Counted from the stretch's first letter, positions 13,061-25,632 are shown. The stretch is 64,000 bases of DNA from Zoroaster sp. YZ-2022 (GCA_029582265.1 CM055828.1:16751430-16815429); one strand, 5' to 3'. Numbers and translations: made by a program. Notes: generated by a model not told the origin, from the letters alone.

Positions 13061-14979
13061 GTCTGGCTTTTGTTGATGCCTTATACCTTATATGTTGTCT
13101 TGTACACTTGTTGATTTCTCTGTTCTGTTTTGATGTATTTTACACGTGTCAATTTCTTTATCATACTCATGCTTATATGTTGCACATGCACATTTGTACA
13201 TTCACACTTGTCAATGTCTCGTACGCTTGCCAAATAGTGTGTGTACAATCTCTATTTTTCATCTGCTATCCTTAGTTGGGGTCGAATAACTTCTTGTCAT
13301 GATCAAGCTAGCTCCCATCACTAGAGGGCCGCGGGGTCGATCACCATGGGGGCAATGCTGGAGTCATACGCCCACAAAAGTACAATAAGCCTATATAGCA
13401 TAAATCGAAGCGCCCTCTGTCGATATCCCCAGTTGTACATAAAAGTTACTTGGTGTACTAAAGTTGATGTTGATTGTATCATAGTCACAATTCAATCTAT
13501 AGAAGTGACTTGAGTTGGACTAGATCCCAAGTCACTGACGAGAATCTCCAAATCTCCCTGTATCGTTATTTACATGTACAATTATAAACCATTGTCCATA
13601 CGAGCTGAATACCAATGAATATCTATGTTAAAGAAGAGAATGACCTGTAGTAGCTTTGTATGGTAAAAAGGATAAACCATGTGAAAATCTCTTTTGAATA
13701 ATAATTAGTTCTGAAAAGAACCGGTTGGTTACAACTCGACCTTTCAAATCAGTATGCTCTGATCGTCGCCTGAAGACATAAACATAAACCACTGAGCATC
13801 AATGAACATAAATGTTATTTACTGCAAAATCTATGTTAAAGAGGAGATATATAACATTGGTAATGACCTGATTACAAAAGACCCGAATTAACATCCAAAA
13901 GCTTAGTTGAGGTGAGTTTGTTAAAGGTACCAATCAACATGAAATATTGTACTATCGGATGTGCCCTCATTCATTTCAGAGAAAATACAAACAAAATAAT
14001 GAATATTTCTAAAAGTTGCCGACGGTTGGCAACTTTTTGCTTCAATTGTTTTCTGTAATTGTGAATGTTTTTCCACACTTAAGCTGTACCTTGGTTGTTA
14101 AATGTTCATCTTTATTCAAAGGAATTATAAGCTTGCCCATGGAAGCATTTTTGCCAACATTACAAATGCAGTACCTTTCTTTTAAGGTGTAACAGGCCCA
14201 AAATGACTTTCCTGTGGTATCTCACTCACTTATTGCGTTATTATTACCAACGCCCACCCTTCAAGTCATACGGGGGTGTCGCCATAATGACGAAAACATA
14301 GCCCATCAAAACTGTCCCCTCTGCAACCCCAGACGGTGAGACGTGATTTGGAACTCCTGAAAGTAATCGCCGCACAATGGCCCTCTCATCCACGCCACAT
14401 CTTCAGCTCTGGTTTTCAGCTATAGTCTGGATTCGTGTTAAATTGATCCAACCTTGACCATGACCAGCCAATCCCTGCATCTTGCAAAGTAGACGCTGTC
14501 ATCTGTTTAAGGAAGCCACACGACCTTGGGATAGCGTCGCTTTGCGCGTTTATATCGCCAAGATATAAACCTTCTTATATAATTACAGACTTCAAGAAAT
14601 AAACTCCATGTACTATCATTTTTTATTTCGATTTAAAGTGGGGTCGTGTACACCAGTGGTGGATCCAGGGTGGCAAAAAAGGGAACACTACTCAAAAGGC
14701 AGGGGCGGGGCGCACAAAAACATGGTAAATTTAGATACATGGCAATGTCTCTCTTATCCACTATGTACACACCATTTGTAATTACCCGAAGACAATAAGC
14801 GAACTATCAATCTAAAAACTACCTGGCTTTGAGATTTTAATGATACAAACCAAACATTATGAGAAGTTGTTCCTTATGATATTGTTGTCATTTTTGAGAA
14901 AACACGAATCAAAATTATAATTTGAAATGGATCATAACTGGCCCAGTGATCCATTTTCACATTATAATGAATGCAAACA
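13061..14979. other. Unassigned sequence with a decayed repeat
   Basis: No gene is recognised. At 13705-13775 there is a degenerate copy of the arm of the 38.6-kb foldback element (shared words TAGTTCTGAAAAGAAC and CAGTATGCTCTGATCGTC). Near 14130-14200 there is text (AACATTACAAATG, GTACCTTTC) that also occurs near 17443, 20330 and 23264, so it belongs to a dispersed repeat. Confidence 0.55.
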
Positions 14980-15140
14980 ATCTGAATGCATTTTCCACTA
15001 TTTTCTTCTTTACAACACAACGGAATAAACTGAAAACTGTCACTATATAGTTGCTTTCTGTGCATCTCGATCGCTGGATTCTTATAAAGTATTGATGCAT
15101 GTTACCAAATGTTTATACTGGTTTTAACAGGGGGAAATGT
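14980..15140. repeat. Single-unit relative of the 59-bp satellite
   Basis: This region carries the same left flank (CAATCTGAATGC, CACTATTTTCTT) and right flank (TTTATACTGGTTTTAACA) as the 2.6-9.2 kb array. Between them is only about one diverged unit (GGATTCTTATAAAGTATTG, ATGCAT). It looks like the unexpanded state of the same dispersed element. Confidence 0.7.
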
Positions 15141-15188
15141 AATGAAATGTAATGTAATGATTCATCAGTTTGTTTTTGTTATTACTAA

Positions 15189-15934
<746 letters not shown>

Positions 15935-18328
15935 AACTTGTTTTAATTGATTAATTTCATGTTATCTGTTTTATGTTTTTGCATTCGATGTCTAATTTCA
16001 TGTCCCTTGTAAAATTCGGTTTTATTATACTAAATTCAGACATGTCACTTTTCTTCTTCAAACTTAAATGTTTTATCATATAAGTGTGACTTTCGTTAAC
16101 TTTAAATTGAGTTTATATTTTACAAAACTGGGACTTTCTTACAAATCATGAAGAATTTGCCATATAATTCAAATGAGGTTACCAAAAATGCACAATAAGG
16201 CCTAAATATCAAAATCAATTTCCTACTGTAATTCGAAGTTCTCATTTTGCCAAAGATGATCCATTCTGGGTGAAACCTTGTGGCTTTTATATCATTCAAT
16301 AAATGTAACCAGTTACCACCGACTTCAATGACAGATCGTCAAACGATTCTAATGTTTGATGCAGAGAATTTGCTGCCGGTGACGAAAATGAAACGGGACG
16401 TCTGAAGCCGTCGAAGACGGCCTTGATCGGTATAAAAGCCTATTGGATGTCCTTCAGAAGGGATTGAACGAATTGTAGCAATTTGAAAACAAGACTCGTC
16501 GACAAAGTTGCCCTGTCAGGTCGAGTCTGTCAATCACCATTTGTGGAAAGACTCGGTGCAATCTGCACAAAAAAGATGGGCCGGGTAGGATATGATGGTG
16601 GGAAAATGATGAAGAGTTTCATATGATATTATAGCTATGTCCGCACAGCCTCTTAGATTAGCTGATCTCTCATCAAGGAAATCTCACATCAATTTTGCAG
16701 CGAGAATGACAACTTAAAGGGTCTGTGAAATCCAATGTTATGTATAGATACATAGGTCTATTGTAGCAAATCCTTCTGAACAGTTGAAAGTGTATTTTTG
16801 ACATAAAATGGAGATTGAATATACTGTCATTTGTAAACATGTTCGTGCTTGTCCTCAACACACGTGGCAATGTTTCGTAAGAACACAACATGGACCTCAG
16901 TGTCACAGCATCCATCACTGAAAGTGCACAACATAAAAAACCCAAAACCTTGCCCCAGAAAAACAGTAATTACCTCAAACAGTTCACTTATTGGTAATCA
17001 AACAATCAGTTATCAAAACAACAAAAAACATTCAAAAGAATTCACAAGAAAGACGAAGAAGAGGAAATTTATTTTCTTTATATTATGCGCAAATCAGCCA
17101 TCTGATCCCGCTCTGACATCACTGATTTGCTCATGAATAATCATGCATATAGACCAGGAAGTGCAAAAAAAAGTATAAAAACACCAATAAGTTGGCAATT
17201 AAAAGATTGATAAGTGATGTCACAATAAATAGAGTTCTGCATTTAGGTTAAACAATTCATATTTCATATGCCCATAGTAAAGGGACCTCATACCGGTACT
17301 CCATTTTCCATTTATAACTAGCTGCTTCAAGATTTAGTCAAGATTTAGCTTTGGTGTAGTTCGAAAATGTTGTTATTTTTACCTTTAAATGTTTATGTCT
17401 TGATTCAAATAAAGTAAGGTTACTTTAAAAAGCGGTTCTGCCAACATTACCAATGTTGTACCTTTACTGTAAGAAGTGTTTTATGTCGTTTTGAAAAATA
17501 AGCATCGCTTAGTAATAACTTTATATGTGATATCAATCAATAATGATTAAAGCATTATTGACATTAATCTACTGAAAGTGTAAGCATTTTTTTCTTCAGA
17601 GTGTGATGCATGTGTTTCCACCATCTACGCTGAAGTGCGTAGACCCAACATGCAACAACTTTGGGCATAGGCTATTTTCTGAAATTTATGCTGAAGTTTA
17701 GAAAATGAACTTGAAGGTGAAGCAAGTGCATCAAGCCTGTAGTTATACAACTTGATTGTACTGCACACGGACTTAACTACGGGTACCGGTACGAGAGATA
17801 ATGTTTATAATTTTCCAAAACGGTTGGGGTTTTTTGGTCGGTCGGTCGGTGAATAAATAGATCAGTTGATCGGGTGGTTGTTCAGTTAGATGGTCGGGGA
17901 TTTTGGGTACACAGAGGTAAATAATTATACCTGTCAGGAAATTAACCACAGTTTTTCTACTAACACAACCTTGACATTCCATTTAGCAGATGTAAGTGCT
18001 TTTCAAAGAAAGGTGGATAATTAAGTTCCCAAAATTTCCCAAAGTTCCCAAAATTTTAGACATGGGTGTGTTTTATGAAATAGGCATGTTGGTCTGTTAT
18101 GTAGCTGCACCAATATGGAAATACCATTGGTACTTTCGAAAACTTAAATGATCACTGCAGATTTACATGAACTTAATTGATATAAAATTGATTATGGTAT
18201 CAAACATCCATAGCATTTTATATTTCTGTTCGGGGTGCTTTCATTTTAGTACAATTTAATCTAATTATTTTGCAAATGAATTTGAGTATTTCTGTGACAT
18301 AAATTCCACTTTAGAAAGAATACGACAA
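15935..18328. other. Unassigned sequence
   Basis: No gene is recognised in about 2.4 kb. Near 17400-17465 the words CAAATAAAGTAAGGTTAC and AACATTACCAATGTTGTACC link to other dispersed copies in the window. A run of (GGTC)n-like text lies near 17835-17850. Confidence 0.5.
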
Positions 18329-18440
18329 TCTGAATCCATCTTTACTATTTTCTCGTCTAAGCTGAAAAGTTGGTTTTTATACAAATTTCTTGATGCGTAT
18401 TAAGTATGGAGGTATTTACAGACATTTTACCAATAGTGTA
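18329..18440. repeat. Second single-unit relative of the 59-bp satellite
   Basis: CAATCTGAATCC and CTATTTTCTCG flank one diverged unit (GTTGGTTTTTATACAAATTT, GTATGGAGGTATTTACAGAC). Like the copy at 14980, it shows the element before expansion. Confidence 0.65.
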
Positions 18441-19370
18441 ACACTGTCTTGGGTGTGTCTGAAATCAAGACGGGTAATGCTGGTCCTTCCTGCTCCTGAA
18501 AACAATGTCTTATATACCAATACGGAATCTTGGTATCGTGTGTGCAGTGCCGGGCAGGTGAGAACAAGGAACAGAATACCAAATAAAGATGATAAGATCC
18601 GTCGTTCCAATGAGGTAAATCAATTAGTTTAAGATTTATGGGTTCAAGTAGGCAGAAATTATTGCCTTCGCTATTATATTTCATTGGGGTGAAATGCGCT
18701 GCAGTGCGCCTAGCATTCCACGGGAGATCCGCGTGATTAGCTTTCGTGCCTGCAGAGACAAGGCGTCAAATCCAGAATGAGCTGGCAGTTATTCCAGACG
18801 GCATGGACATTTATTTGAAATGATCATAAGGAATGTTGAAAGGCCACTTAATTCATTCGTAATTGGTTAAGAAATCCTCTTTCCTGGGACGGTGAGACCC
18901 AGTAAAATCAAAGACGCCTGTATAGTCATTGTGTTAATTTAAAGGAACGGTGCAACAAGAGGCATCTTTGGTAAGGCCATGCCAAAAAAAAAGTCTCCGG
19001 TTACTAGTGGTCTCTGCGCGCGTCGCCTCAGACCTATGAAACGATGTCCAATTGCACCCAAAATTGCTGGATCGATAGGAATTCTGCCGTGCTGTGCTTT
19101 AAAGATGGACTACAACGAGAACTCTCACATTAAATTGACTATCGAACCTTGTTTATGTTGTGTTCAGGTAACAATTTATTGTTGTGGTCATGTTTTTCTC
19201 TTTATAATTTTGTTGCAATTTGACCGAAAAAATTAGACCCCGCTTCTTCAATTTTTGAAATTTCCCGCCCTGCACTGGTTCCCGACAAAGACCATTGAAA
19301 ATCCACTATGAAATCCACGATATAGTACCAGCGGACTTGTAAACCAGCGAAAAGGGATGACGTATAACCC
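18441..19370. other. Unassigned sequence
   Basis: No gene, tRNA or element boundary is recognised. An 85-residue open frame at 18979-19236 has no visible motif and is probably chance. Confidence 0.45.
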
Positions 19371-19394
19371 ATGAGCACCCGAGAGTAAACAGAA

Positions 19395-19420
19395 GACGCC
19401 ATGTTACTTCCGTGTATATA
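19395..19420 (+). promoter_or_regulatory. YY1-like and ETS-like words upstream of THAP exon
   Basis: GACGCCATGTTACTTCCG combines a YY1-type word (GCCATNTT) with an ETS-type word (ACTTCCG), a pairing common in animal core promoters. It lies about 85-100 bp upstream of the ATG at 19500. The spacing and strand suit a short 5' UTR. This is inferred from motif words only. Confidence 0.35.
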
Positions 19421-19499
19421 ATACATGCGTTTTCATGCGTCCAGAGGCATGAAGTTTTTATGAAGCTTTTTTTCGACGTTGTTGTGTAACAGTTATATA

Positions 19500-19573
19500 A
19501 TGCCGACTTCATGTGTTGTTGGTGGATGCACTAGAAATAGTATTAAGAATCCAGAGACTCATTTTTTTCATGG
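19500..19573 (+). CDS. Probable first exon of a THAP-domain zinc-finger protein
   Basis: The ATG opens a frame reading MPTSCVVGGC and continuing to THFFHG. THAP domains bind DNA through a C2CH zinc site. They begin near residue 1, with Cys at about 5 and 10 and a Phe-His pair near 22-24, and all of these are present here. The frame meets a stop at 19596. A GT at 19574 (CATGG|GTGCTA) would end the exon two bases into the codon after Phe-His, close to where I recall the first intron of human THAP1 lying. The second half of the domain (the later Cys and His, and the AVPTIF-like box) was not found downstream. This could therefore be exon 1 of a gene with distant exons, a relic, or a fragment of a P-element-like transposase. 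Confidence 0.5.
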
Positions 19574-20410
19574 GTGCTACGTCACACACGAAGTATGAAT
19601 TATTCATGAGTTGGCTTTTGGTGAAACTGGGCTTTTCTGGGTCGTAGAACGCCGATCAAATTGATTTTTTTTTTGCATGAAGGAACAAGTTTTATTGAAT
19701 AATAATAATATGTTAGTAATCATTACACATTTCTCGAACGAAAACAGCAACACAGCACTTATCATTATTCCGTTGTAGTCAATCTTTAAACGACTTTTTC
19801 ACATAGGGGTATGAACGTTGGCCCAATTTGTGAGGCCTCTCTTAGCCACCATACTTTGGGGAATTTGGTCCCCGCGTATACAATGTATCACGTATTTCCC
19901 TGTTGGCAAAAAAAAGATGGCCGAAAAAGAAAAAAAAAAAAAAAAAAAAAAAAAAAGCGCATCACCGCACCGATTTTCATGAAGCCGACCAATAACCAGA
20001 AACCGGAGACTTTTTTGGCCTAATTACGGACGTTTATTTCATTTTCAAGCCTCTAGTTTTCAAGAAATAGGCCTATATCATAAAAACTAATCTGTGAAAG
20101 TTTCATCACGATTGGTGCTCACGCGAGAAAACAACAACAACCTCTTACATATTTTTATGTGATTTTATGTTTTATAAAAAAAAAGTGCATCTTTTTGTAA
20201 ATTTGACTTTTACCTGTTTTCTTTTATTTGAAAGCACTTCAGACGATATAATCTCTCAGGATGATTGCTACGTGTCCAACTTTACACCAAGTAAGGTTTT
20301 TAGATGATATCGTTAATTTGATCATCTGGTAATTACCAATGTCGTACCTTCGTTTTAAGGGGAATGTACACCCTCGGTACTATTACCTGATTACAAAATA
20401 ATTGAACTGT
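19574..20410. other. Intergenic or intronic sequence with a dispersed A-rich repeat
   Basis: At 19900-20025 a poly(A) run (19929-19956) is followed by GCATCACCGCACCGATTTT and AGAAACCGGAGACTTTTTTG. Similar text occurs at 51595-51650 and 63330-63440, marking a dispersed element. No second THAP exon is visible here. Confidence 0.6.
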
Positions 20411-21030
20411 AATCTAAACAACTCTTGATGTGGAGTTGCTAATAGTAACGAACATCCTGACAACTCTTGATGTGGAGTTGCTAATAGTAACGAACATCCT
20501 GACAAACTCTTGATGTGGAGTTGCTAATAGTAACGAACATCCTGACAAACTCTTGATGTGGAGTTGCTAATAGTAACGAACATCCTGAGAAACTCTTGAT
20601 GTGGAGTTGCTAATAGTAACGAACATCCTGACAACTCTTGATGTGGAGTTGCTAATAGTAACGAACATCCTGAGAAACTCTTGATGTGGAGTTGCTAATA
20701 GTAACGAACATCCTGACAAACTCTTGATGTGGAGTTGCTAATAGTAACGAACATCCTGACAAACTCTTGATGTGGAGTTGCTAATAGTAAAGAACATCCT
20801 GACAACTCTTGATGTGGAGTTGCTAATAGTAACGAACATCCTGACAAACTCTTGATGTGGAGTTGCTAATAGTAACGAACATCCTGACAACTCTTGATGT
20901 GGAGTTGCTAATAGTAACGAACATCCTGACAAATTCTTGATGTGGAGTTGCTAATAGTAACGAACATCCTGACAACTCTTGATGTGGAGTTGCTAATAGT
21001 AACGAACATCCTGACAAACTCTTGATGTGG
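20411..21030. repeat. 42-43-bp minisatellite, about 14 units
   Basis: The unit is ACTCTTGATGTGGAGTTGCT then AATAGTAACGAACATCCTGA and CAA, with a one-base length difference (CTGACAACTC or CTGACAAACTC) that splits units into two classes. Units are almost identical, suggesting recent expansion. Short open frames within it are artefacts. Confidence 0.96.
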
Positions 21031-21170
21031 AACAGATAGTGATTTGTGCAATATTATTCAGAGATATAATCATTCTTTAGTTTGGGGTTGTTGTTGCTTC
21101 TTTCTCTTGGTTGTTCGCTTTTTTGTAATGTTTCGATTATGTACAATTTGTATGTAATTTCGTTGTTTTT

Positions 21171-21372
21171 ACACTGTAAAAACATTGGGCAACATGGGGT
21201 TGGGTAAGGTTATTTCTCCCAGAATTGGTCAGTATTTACCACAACTGTTCACATATTTTGGCAACAAATTATCCAACATTGGGCAATGGTAAACCAACTG
21301 TGTAACCTGTTGATATGTTGACCAGTGTTGAGCAACATATCAACCGTGTTTACCCAATATTTCTTACAGTGT
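21171..21372. mobile_element. 202-bp MITE with ACACTGTAAAAA ends
   Basis: The left end ACACTGTAAAAACATTGGG matches the complement of the right end CCCAATATTTCTTACAGTGT. The interior repeats short words such as GGGCAACAT, GTTGACC and CAACATATCAAC in both orientations. No coding capacity. Ends of this kind are frequent in hAT-type or similar MITEs, but the superfamily is not proven. Confidence 0.85.
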
Positions 21373-22504
21373 ATGGACGGACGGACAATTCTGTGGCAGC
21401 TTTTCCCTGCCACAGAATTGCAAGCTCTCGTTGGCAGATCGGGTGGGGAGGGGACTAGGGGCAAGGGCTGGGTCAAAGGAAAGGGTGGAACGGGAGTCAA
21501 CGCCTACTTGACCATCTGTTTGGCCGTGTGGCCGTCCTTTTACTGTGTGGGCCCTTCTTGGCCAACATGGACCCATCTCTGTTTCGACATGATTATATCG
21601 TATCACATCTTGATTGTCATCATCAAGAATTTATCATGAATGCAACTGCTCGTGCACAATCATTTTCACCTCTAGTGGTAAAAATGCACTTGTTGTCTCT
21701 GTTGAGAGCAATTCCCAGCGCCATTGTATGGTCCGTATAACGCTACAAAATGTATGGTAGTAATCGCCGTACTTCTATCGCCCATCTCCCTTCTAATAGG
21801 TATAGCCTTTTGAGCGGTTTTTCGATAAAACCGAGTGACGGTATATTTTTTTTAAATGAAACCGAACCGAGAGATTTTTTTTATAACGAAAAACCGCCAA
21901 ATTCGGTTTTCAATAAAATATCGCGTTCTTTTTCGACAGACAGAAACTCGAATAAAATAATTTCAAAGCATTTTATTGATATAAAATCATCCCTTTTTGA
22001 GCCCCAGAGAGGGCGATTTATCCTGACAGTCGAGGTATAATCACTGATCCGCGGTCAGATGTTTTCACCACCGCTGTAACCACAACGGAACAGTGTACAT
22101 GAACATGTACGTATAATTGTATTAGATGCGTGTGTTGGGTCACATGATATGCTAGCAAGAAATGACCCCTAACAAACAAACAAATAGATAAGATTTTGCT
22201 ATAAACTGTAATGTATGTACGTGCATACTCTCTGTATGCCTGGGGGCGCCCCTGCAAGACGGCAAGATGGTCTGTGTCATTGGAGAAGTTCTTCATTGAC
22301 ATAAATCCACTGATATATCGCAAAAGAAGTTATATATTTTAATTATTTCTTTAATTATTTCTTTCTTTACGTGTCAGGTTAGTCTGACACGTTTTCGATA
22401 CGGCACCATTCTGCAACAATTATAAGCCTTCTTTATATTACATAATCAACAAAATGTTAAAAAATATAAATTAATTAGAAATTATATACATTTTTTTTTT
22501 CAAT
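21373..22504. other. Unassigned sequence with an AAACCGA-word patch
   Basis: At about 21802-21930 the words AAACCGA, TTTTTCG and CGGTTTT recur in both orientations, resembling the interiors of the word-repeat MITEs, but no ends are clear. The remainder shows no gene. Confidence 0.45.
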
Positions 22505-22860
22505 TTAAAAAAGTTACTTGGTGAACACCAGGCTTTCAGGAGCCGCGATTTATCGGGATGATCCCTACCGACGCTTTAAAGTCGTTTAGGGTCCCTTCAC
22601 CGGCTTCCATTAGGGCCCTTCATGCCTGGCGTTCCGGGTCACCGATATATATCCTTCCCTGCCCCGATTCCTAGCCAAGAAAGCCCTGCACCTTTATGGG
22701 AGAAACAAGGCAGATCCTAAGCATTACCGGTGCTAGTTCCGGTGAAAAGCCAAGTTCCTAAATTGGATGCAGACGGTAATCGAACCCAGACCCCGGTGGT
22801 CTGAGGGGACAGTACCAGCGCACTAATCGATCGAGCTACGAGTACGTTGGTAGTTATAGA
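22505..22860 (-). mobile_element. tRNA-derived SINE, minus strand
   Basis: The complement of 22780-22856 reads TAGCTCGATCGATTAGTGCG and later GGGTTCGATTACC, which are A-box and B-box like. The remaining body, down to about 22505, includes GGTGAACACCAGG and GGGATGATCCC words. The T-rich 22490-22500 may be the tail. The family was not recognised. Confidence 0.55.
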
Positions 22861-22925
22861 CTGCAATTTAAATGTGTTATAGTATAAAAGGATATCAAAA
22901 TATCAAGTGGGTAAAAAATCATTCT

Positions 22926-23006
22926 TGTCTCGGCTGGGATTTAAACTTCGTAAATCTCAATTCCAAGTCGTTCGCTCTACCAAATAAGCTATCAGGGACT
23001 CGGTCG
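22926..23006 (-). mobile_element. tRNA-like head, probable SINE fragment
   Basis: On the minus strand, TAGCTTATTTGGTAGAGCG (A-box and D-arm like) is followed by a decayed T-arm, AGTTTAAATCCC. The T-loop no longer matches the TTCRANY consensus, so a functional tRNA is unlikely. Confidence 0.5.
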
Positions 23007-23039
23007 ATCAATGCAAAATGCGAGACATTAAATTCATTA

Positions 23040-23410
23040 CATTATTCATAACTCCCTATCAGTGGAGGGCGCTATATATACTTTATGGAAGTAATACTGT
23101 CTTACAGATAATTTTATTCCTTTGCAACTCTGTGTAAATTGAACATAAATTATTCTTGTCGTCTCTAAAAGAATTAAGCACTTCATACAAAGCAATTTAT
23201 CAGGATGATTAACACCTGACGTCCATGTTTAGATAATTAATCGTTAATGTGATAAATGTGGTAATTAACAATGTTGTCACCTTCCCTTAATTTGTTGTAT
23301 AAACAAAGTAGTGCTGACTTCTGAAATAAAACCTGTGCTTTTCAGTTGCTCGCAGTTAGCATATAGTGGTTTATAAACATTTGCATATCATTGGCGTCGT
23401 GGACCAACTC
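23040..23410. other. Unassigned sequence
   Basis: Contains only a dispersed-repeat word set near 23260-23285 (AACAATGTTGTCACC) that is also seen near 14150, 17443 and 20330. Confidence 0.4.
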
Positions 23411-23414
23411 AAGT

Positions 23415-23548
23415 TGACCCCCCAAATAAGTCTCTGGTTTCTGGTCCTAGGTCAGTTTCAAAATCGGTGCGTTTAAAACACAGCGCTGCAGAATTCCAAT
23501 CGATCAAGCATTTTTGGCTGCAATTGGACATTGTTTCATAGTAAAAAG

Positions 23549-23579
<31 letters not shown>

Positions 23580-23600
23580 ATATCGCATTCTCAAAAATAC
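23415..23600 (+). mobile_element. Dispersed retroposon ending in (AAAT)n
   Basis: CAGAATTCCAATCGATC, TTTTGGCTGCA and TTTCATAG words are shared with 51480-51575, and both copies end in A-rich tails (here (AAAT)n at 23548-23580). A poly(A)-type 3' end suggests retroposition on the + strand. Confidence 0.6.
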
Positions 23601-23989
23601 TCATAGCACACACATTTATCTTTTTAATGTTTTCTATAAAAGATACCACACGAGCCTCTGAAAAACCTATACACTGAGCACAGATTACTACAATTATCCT
23701 ATTTTTCTATTAAAGACACCCCTTTTAATGTCTATTATATTTTTTCAAATGTTTTTCTTCGTGCCCATATACCCTCGATATTAAAGTACGTAGCGCGAAA
23801 CTTCATTGAACCCAAAAAAATTAAATTCACGCTTATAATATATTCAAACTAATATTTTTATTATACAAAAACTCTGGGATTAATTTATAGGAGGGGGTGT
23901 GAGTTGGGGTGACATGATTTGTTATTGATTCAAAATACAAAATAATAATAAATATTTTATTCAGAACTAATTTCTGCAGAAAGTTAGTC

Positions 23990-24300
23990 AGAGGTAATGA
24001 CCAGGCATTGGGGAGCGTTGAATCTTCTAGGCGAACCCAGCGTGATAACCACCTTAGCACCCTTCTGGGGGAATCGGCAGACCCCCGGTCCCTCCTTTAC
24101 TTTCCCGCACCGTAACCAACTATCGAATAGGGGAGAGACATGGCGGCCCCCAAACCGTTGCTGCTGCCGCAGCTGCCATGTCCCTGAATTAGGTCTGTTC
24201 TAGGGCTTCGAACCGGTGCGTCCCAGCTCTGGAAGTCCCGCGATTGACACTTCCAGTGGTCCGGCCAACGTGCTGCGCCATCTGGACCATGTTGGTATTA
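23990..24300 (-). mobile_element. tRNA-derived SINE, minus strand
   Basis: The complement of 24205-24292 reads CAGATGGCGCAGCACGTTGG and ends in CCGGTTCGAAGCCC, giving A-box and B-box positions typical of a tRNA head. The GC-rich body extends to about 23990. The family differs from the (TAA)n SINEs. Confidence 0.5.
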
Positions 24301-24366
24301 GATAGGTTAAATTAAACCTACTTAAATAAAGGGTTTGTATTGTATTGCTACGCAATAAAAGAAAAA

Positions 24367-24437
24367 AAAGCTTCCGTGATTCGAACCCAGATCGTTTACG
24401 CGTAAGTCAATCGTCATATCCATTAGACCACCACTTC
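24367..24437 (-). tRNA. tRNA-like unit 1 (71 nt)
   Basis: The 5' acceptor is GAAGTGG and the 3' side ends in AAGCTTT, so only the outer part of the acceptor stem pairs. D-arm and TTCGAAT loop are present. The anticodon region (around TTACGCG) differs from all other units. Confidence 0.4.
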
Positions 24438-24524
24438 ATCTGACTGTTTGTAATGAAAGGAGATTCATCATCATTTTGATATAATGGAAGGTTTGAATTG
24501 TATTGCACTACAAAATAAAAGAAA

Positions 24525-24599
24525 AAATCTGCCGGGATTCGAACCCAAATTAATCGTTTACACGAAAGTCAATCGTCGTATCCATTAGACCACCGCTTC
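24525..24599 (-). tRNA. tRNA-like unit 2 (75 nt)
   Basis: Long type. Acceptor 5' GAAGCGG, T-arm TTGGG-TTCGAAT-CCCGG well paired, and variable region about four bases longer than the 71-nt type. The 3' acceptor strand is altered (CAGATTT). Confidence 0.4.
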
Positions 24600-24686
24600 A
24601 TCTAACTGGTTGTAATGAAAGGAGATTCATCATCATTTGATATAATGGAAGGTTTGAATTGTATTGCACTACAAAATAAAAGACAA

Positions 24687-24757
24687 AAAGCTGCCGTGAT
24701 TCGAACCTAGATCGGTTACACAGCAGTTAACCGTCATATCCATTAGACCACCGCTTC
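24687..24757 (-). tRNA. tRNA-like unit 3 (71 nt)
   Basis: Acceptor GAAGCGG pairs with CAGCTTT at six of seven positions, counting one G-T. The D-arm is GTCT...TGAC. The anticodon arm is GTTAA-CTGCTGT-GTAAC, which would place GCT in the anticodon. The T-arm is imperfect. The 3' end runs into TTTTT. Confidence 0.45.
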
Positions 24758-24844
24758 ATCTGAGTGTTTGCAATGAAAGGAGATTCATCATCATTTGATA
24801 TAATGGAAGGTTTGAATTGTATTGCACTACAAAATAAAAGACAA

Positions 24845-24919
24845 AAAGCTGCCGGGATTCGAATCCAAATTAATCGTTTACACGAAAGTCAATCGTCGTC
24901 TCCATTTGACCACCGCTTC
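24845..24919 (-). tRNA. tRNA-like unit 4 (75 nt)
   Basis: Long type. The D-arm is damaged by one substitution (GTCAAATGGA), and the T-arm reads GGATTCGAATCCC. The acceptor pairs as in unit 3. Confidence 0.4.
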
Positions 24920-25006
24920 ATCTAAATGTTTGTAATGAAAGGAGATTCATCATCATTTGATATAATGGAAGGTTTGAATTGTATTGCACTACAAAATAAA
25001 AGACAA

Positions 25007-25077
25007 AAAGCTGCCGTGATTCGAACCTAGATCTGTTACACAGTAGTTAACCGTCATATCCATTAGACCACCGCTTC
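25007..25077 (-). tRNA. tRNA-like unit 5 (71 nt)
   Basis: Short type, nearly identical to units 3 and 7, with substitutions in the anticodon arm (ACTACTG instead of ACTGCTG). Acceptor pairing and the T-run terminator are kept. Confidence 0.45.
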
Positions 25078-25163
25078 ATCTGAGTGATTGCAATGAAAGG
25101 AGATTCATCATCATTTGATATAATGGAAGGTTTGAATTGTATTGCACTACAAAATAAAAGAAA

Positions 25164-25238
25164 AAAGCTGCCGGGATTCGAACCCAAATTAATCGTTTAC
25201 ACGAAAGTCAATCGTCGTATCCATTAGACCTCCGCTTC
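25164..25238 (-). tRNA. tRNA-like unit 6 (75 nt)
   Basis: Long type with intact T-arm (GGGTTCGAATCCC) and acceptor pairing. One D-side change (GAGGTCTAATGG). Followed on its 3' side by TTTTTT. Confidence 0.45.
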
Positions 25239-25325
25239 GTCTAACTGTTTGTAATGAAAGGAGATTTATCATCATTTGATATAATGGAAGGTTTGAATTG
25301 TATTGCACTACAAAATAAAAGACAA

Positions 25326-25396
25326 AAAGCTGCCGTGATTCGAACCTAGATCGGTTACACAGCAGTTAACCGTCATATCCATTAGACCACCGCTTC
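25326..25396 (-). tRNA. tRNA-like unit 7 (71 nt)
   Basis: Short type, matching unit 3 at essentially every position in the folded core. The same GCT-centred loop is predicted, and TTTTT follows. Confidence 0.45.
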
Positions 25397-25477
25397 ATCT
25401 GAGTGTTTGCAATGAAAGGAGATTCATCATCATTTGATATAATGGAAGGTTTGAATTGTATTGCACTACAAAATAAA

Positions 25478-25546
25478 AGACGCCTGGATTCGAACCTAGA
25501 TCGGTTACACAGCAGTCAACCGTCGTATCCATTAGACCACCGCTTC
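25478..25546 (-). tRNA. tRNA-like unit 8, 3' acceptor altered
   Basis: Short type, but the 3' acceptor strand and the T-run terminator are replaced (GGTTCGAATCCAGGCGTC), which breaks the acceptor stem. Probably not functional. Confidence 0.35.
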
Positions 25547-25632
25547 AGCTGACTGTTTGCAATGAAAGGACATTCATCATCATTTGATACAATAGAAGGT
25601 TTGTTCTGTATTGCACTACAAAATAAAAGCAA

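Noticed and set aside
22926..23006. Functional tRNA gene
   Set aside because: The T-loop has changed to TTTAAAT and the stems are imperfect, so it is better explained as a SINE head.
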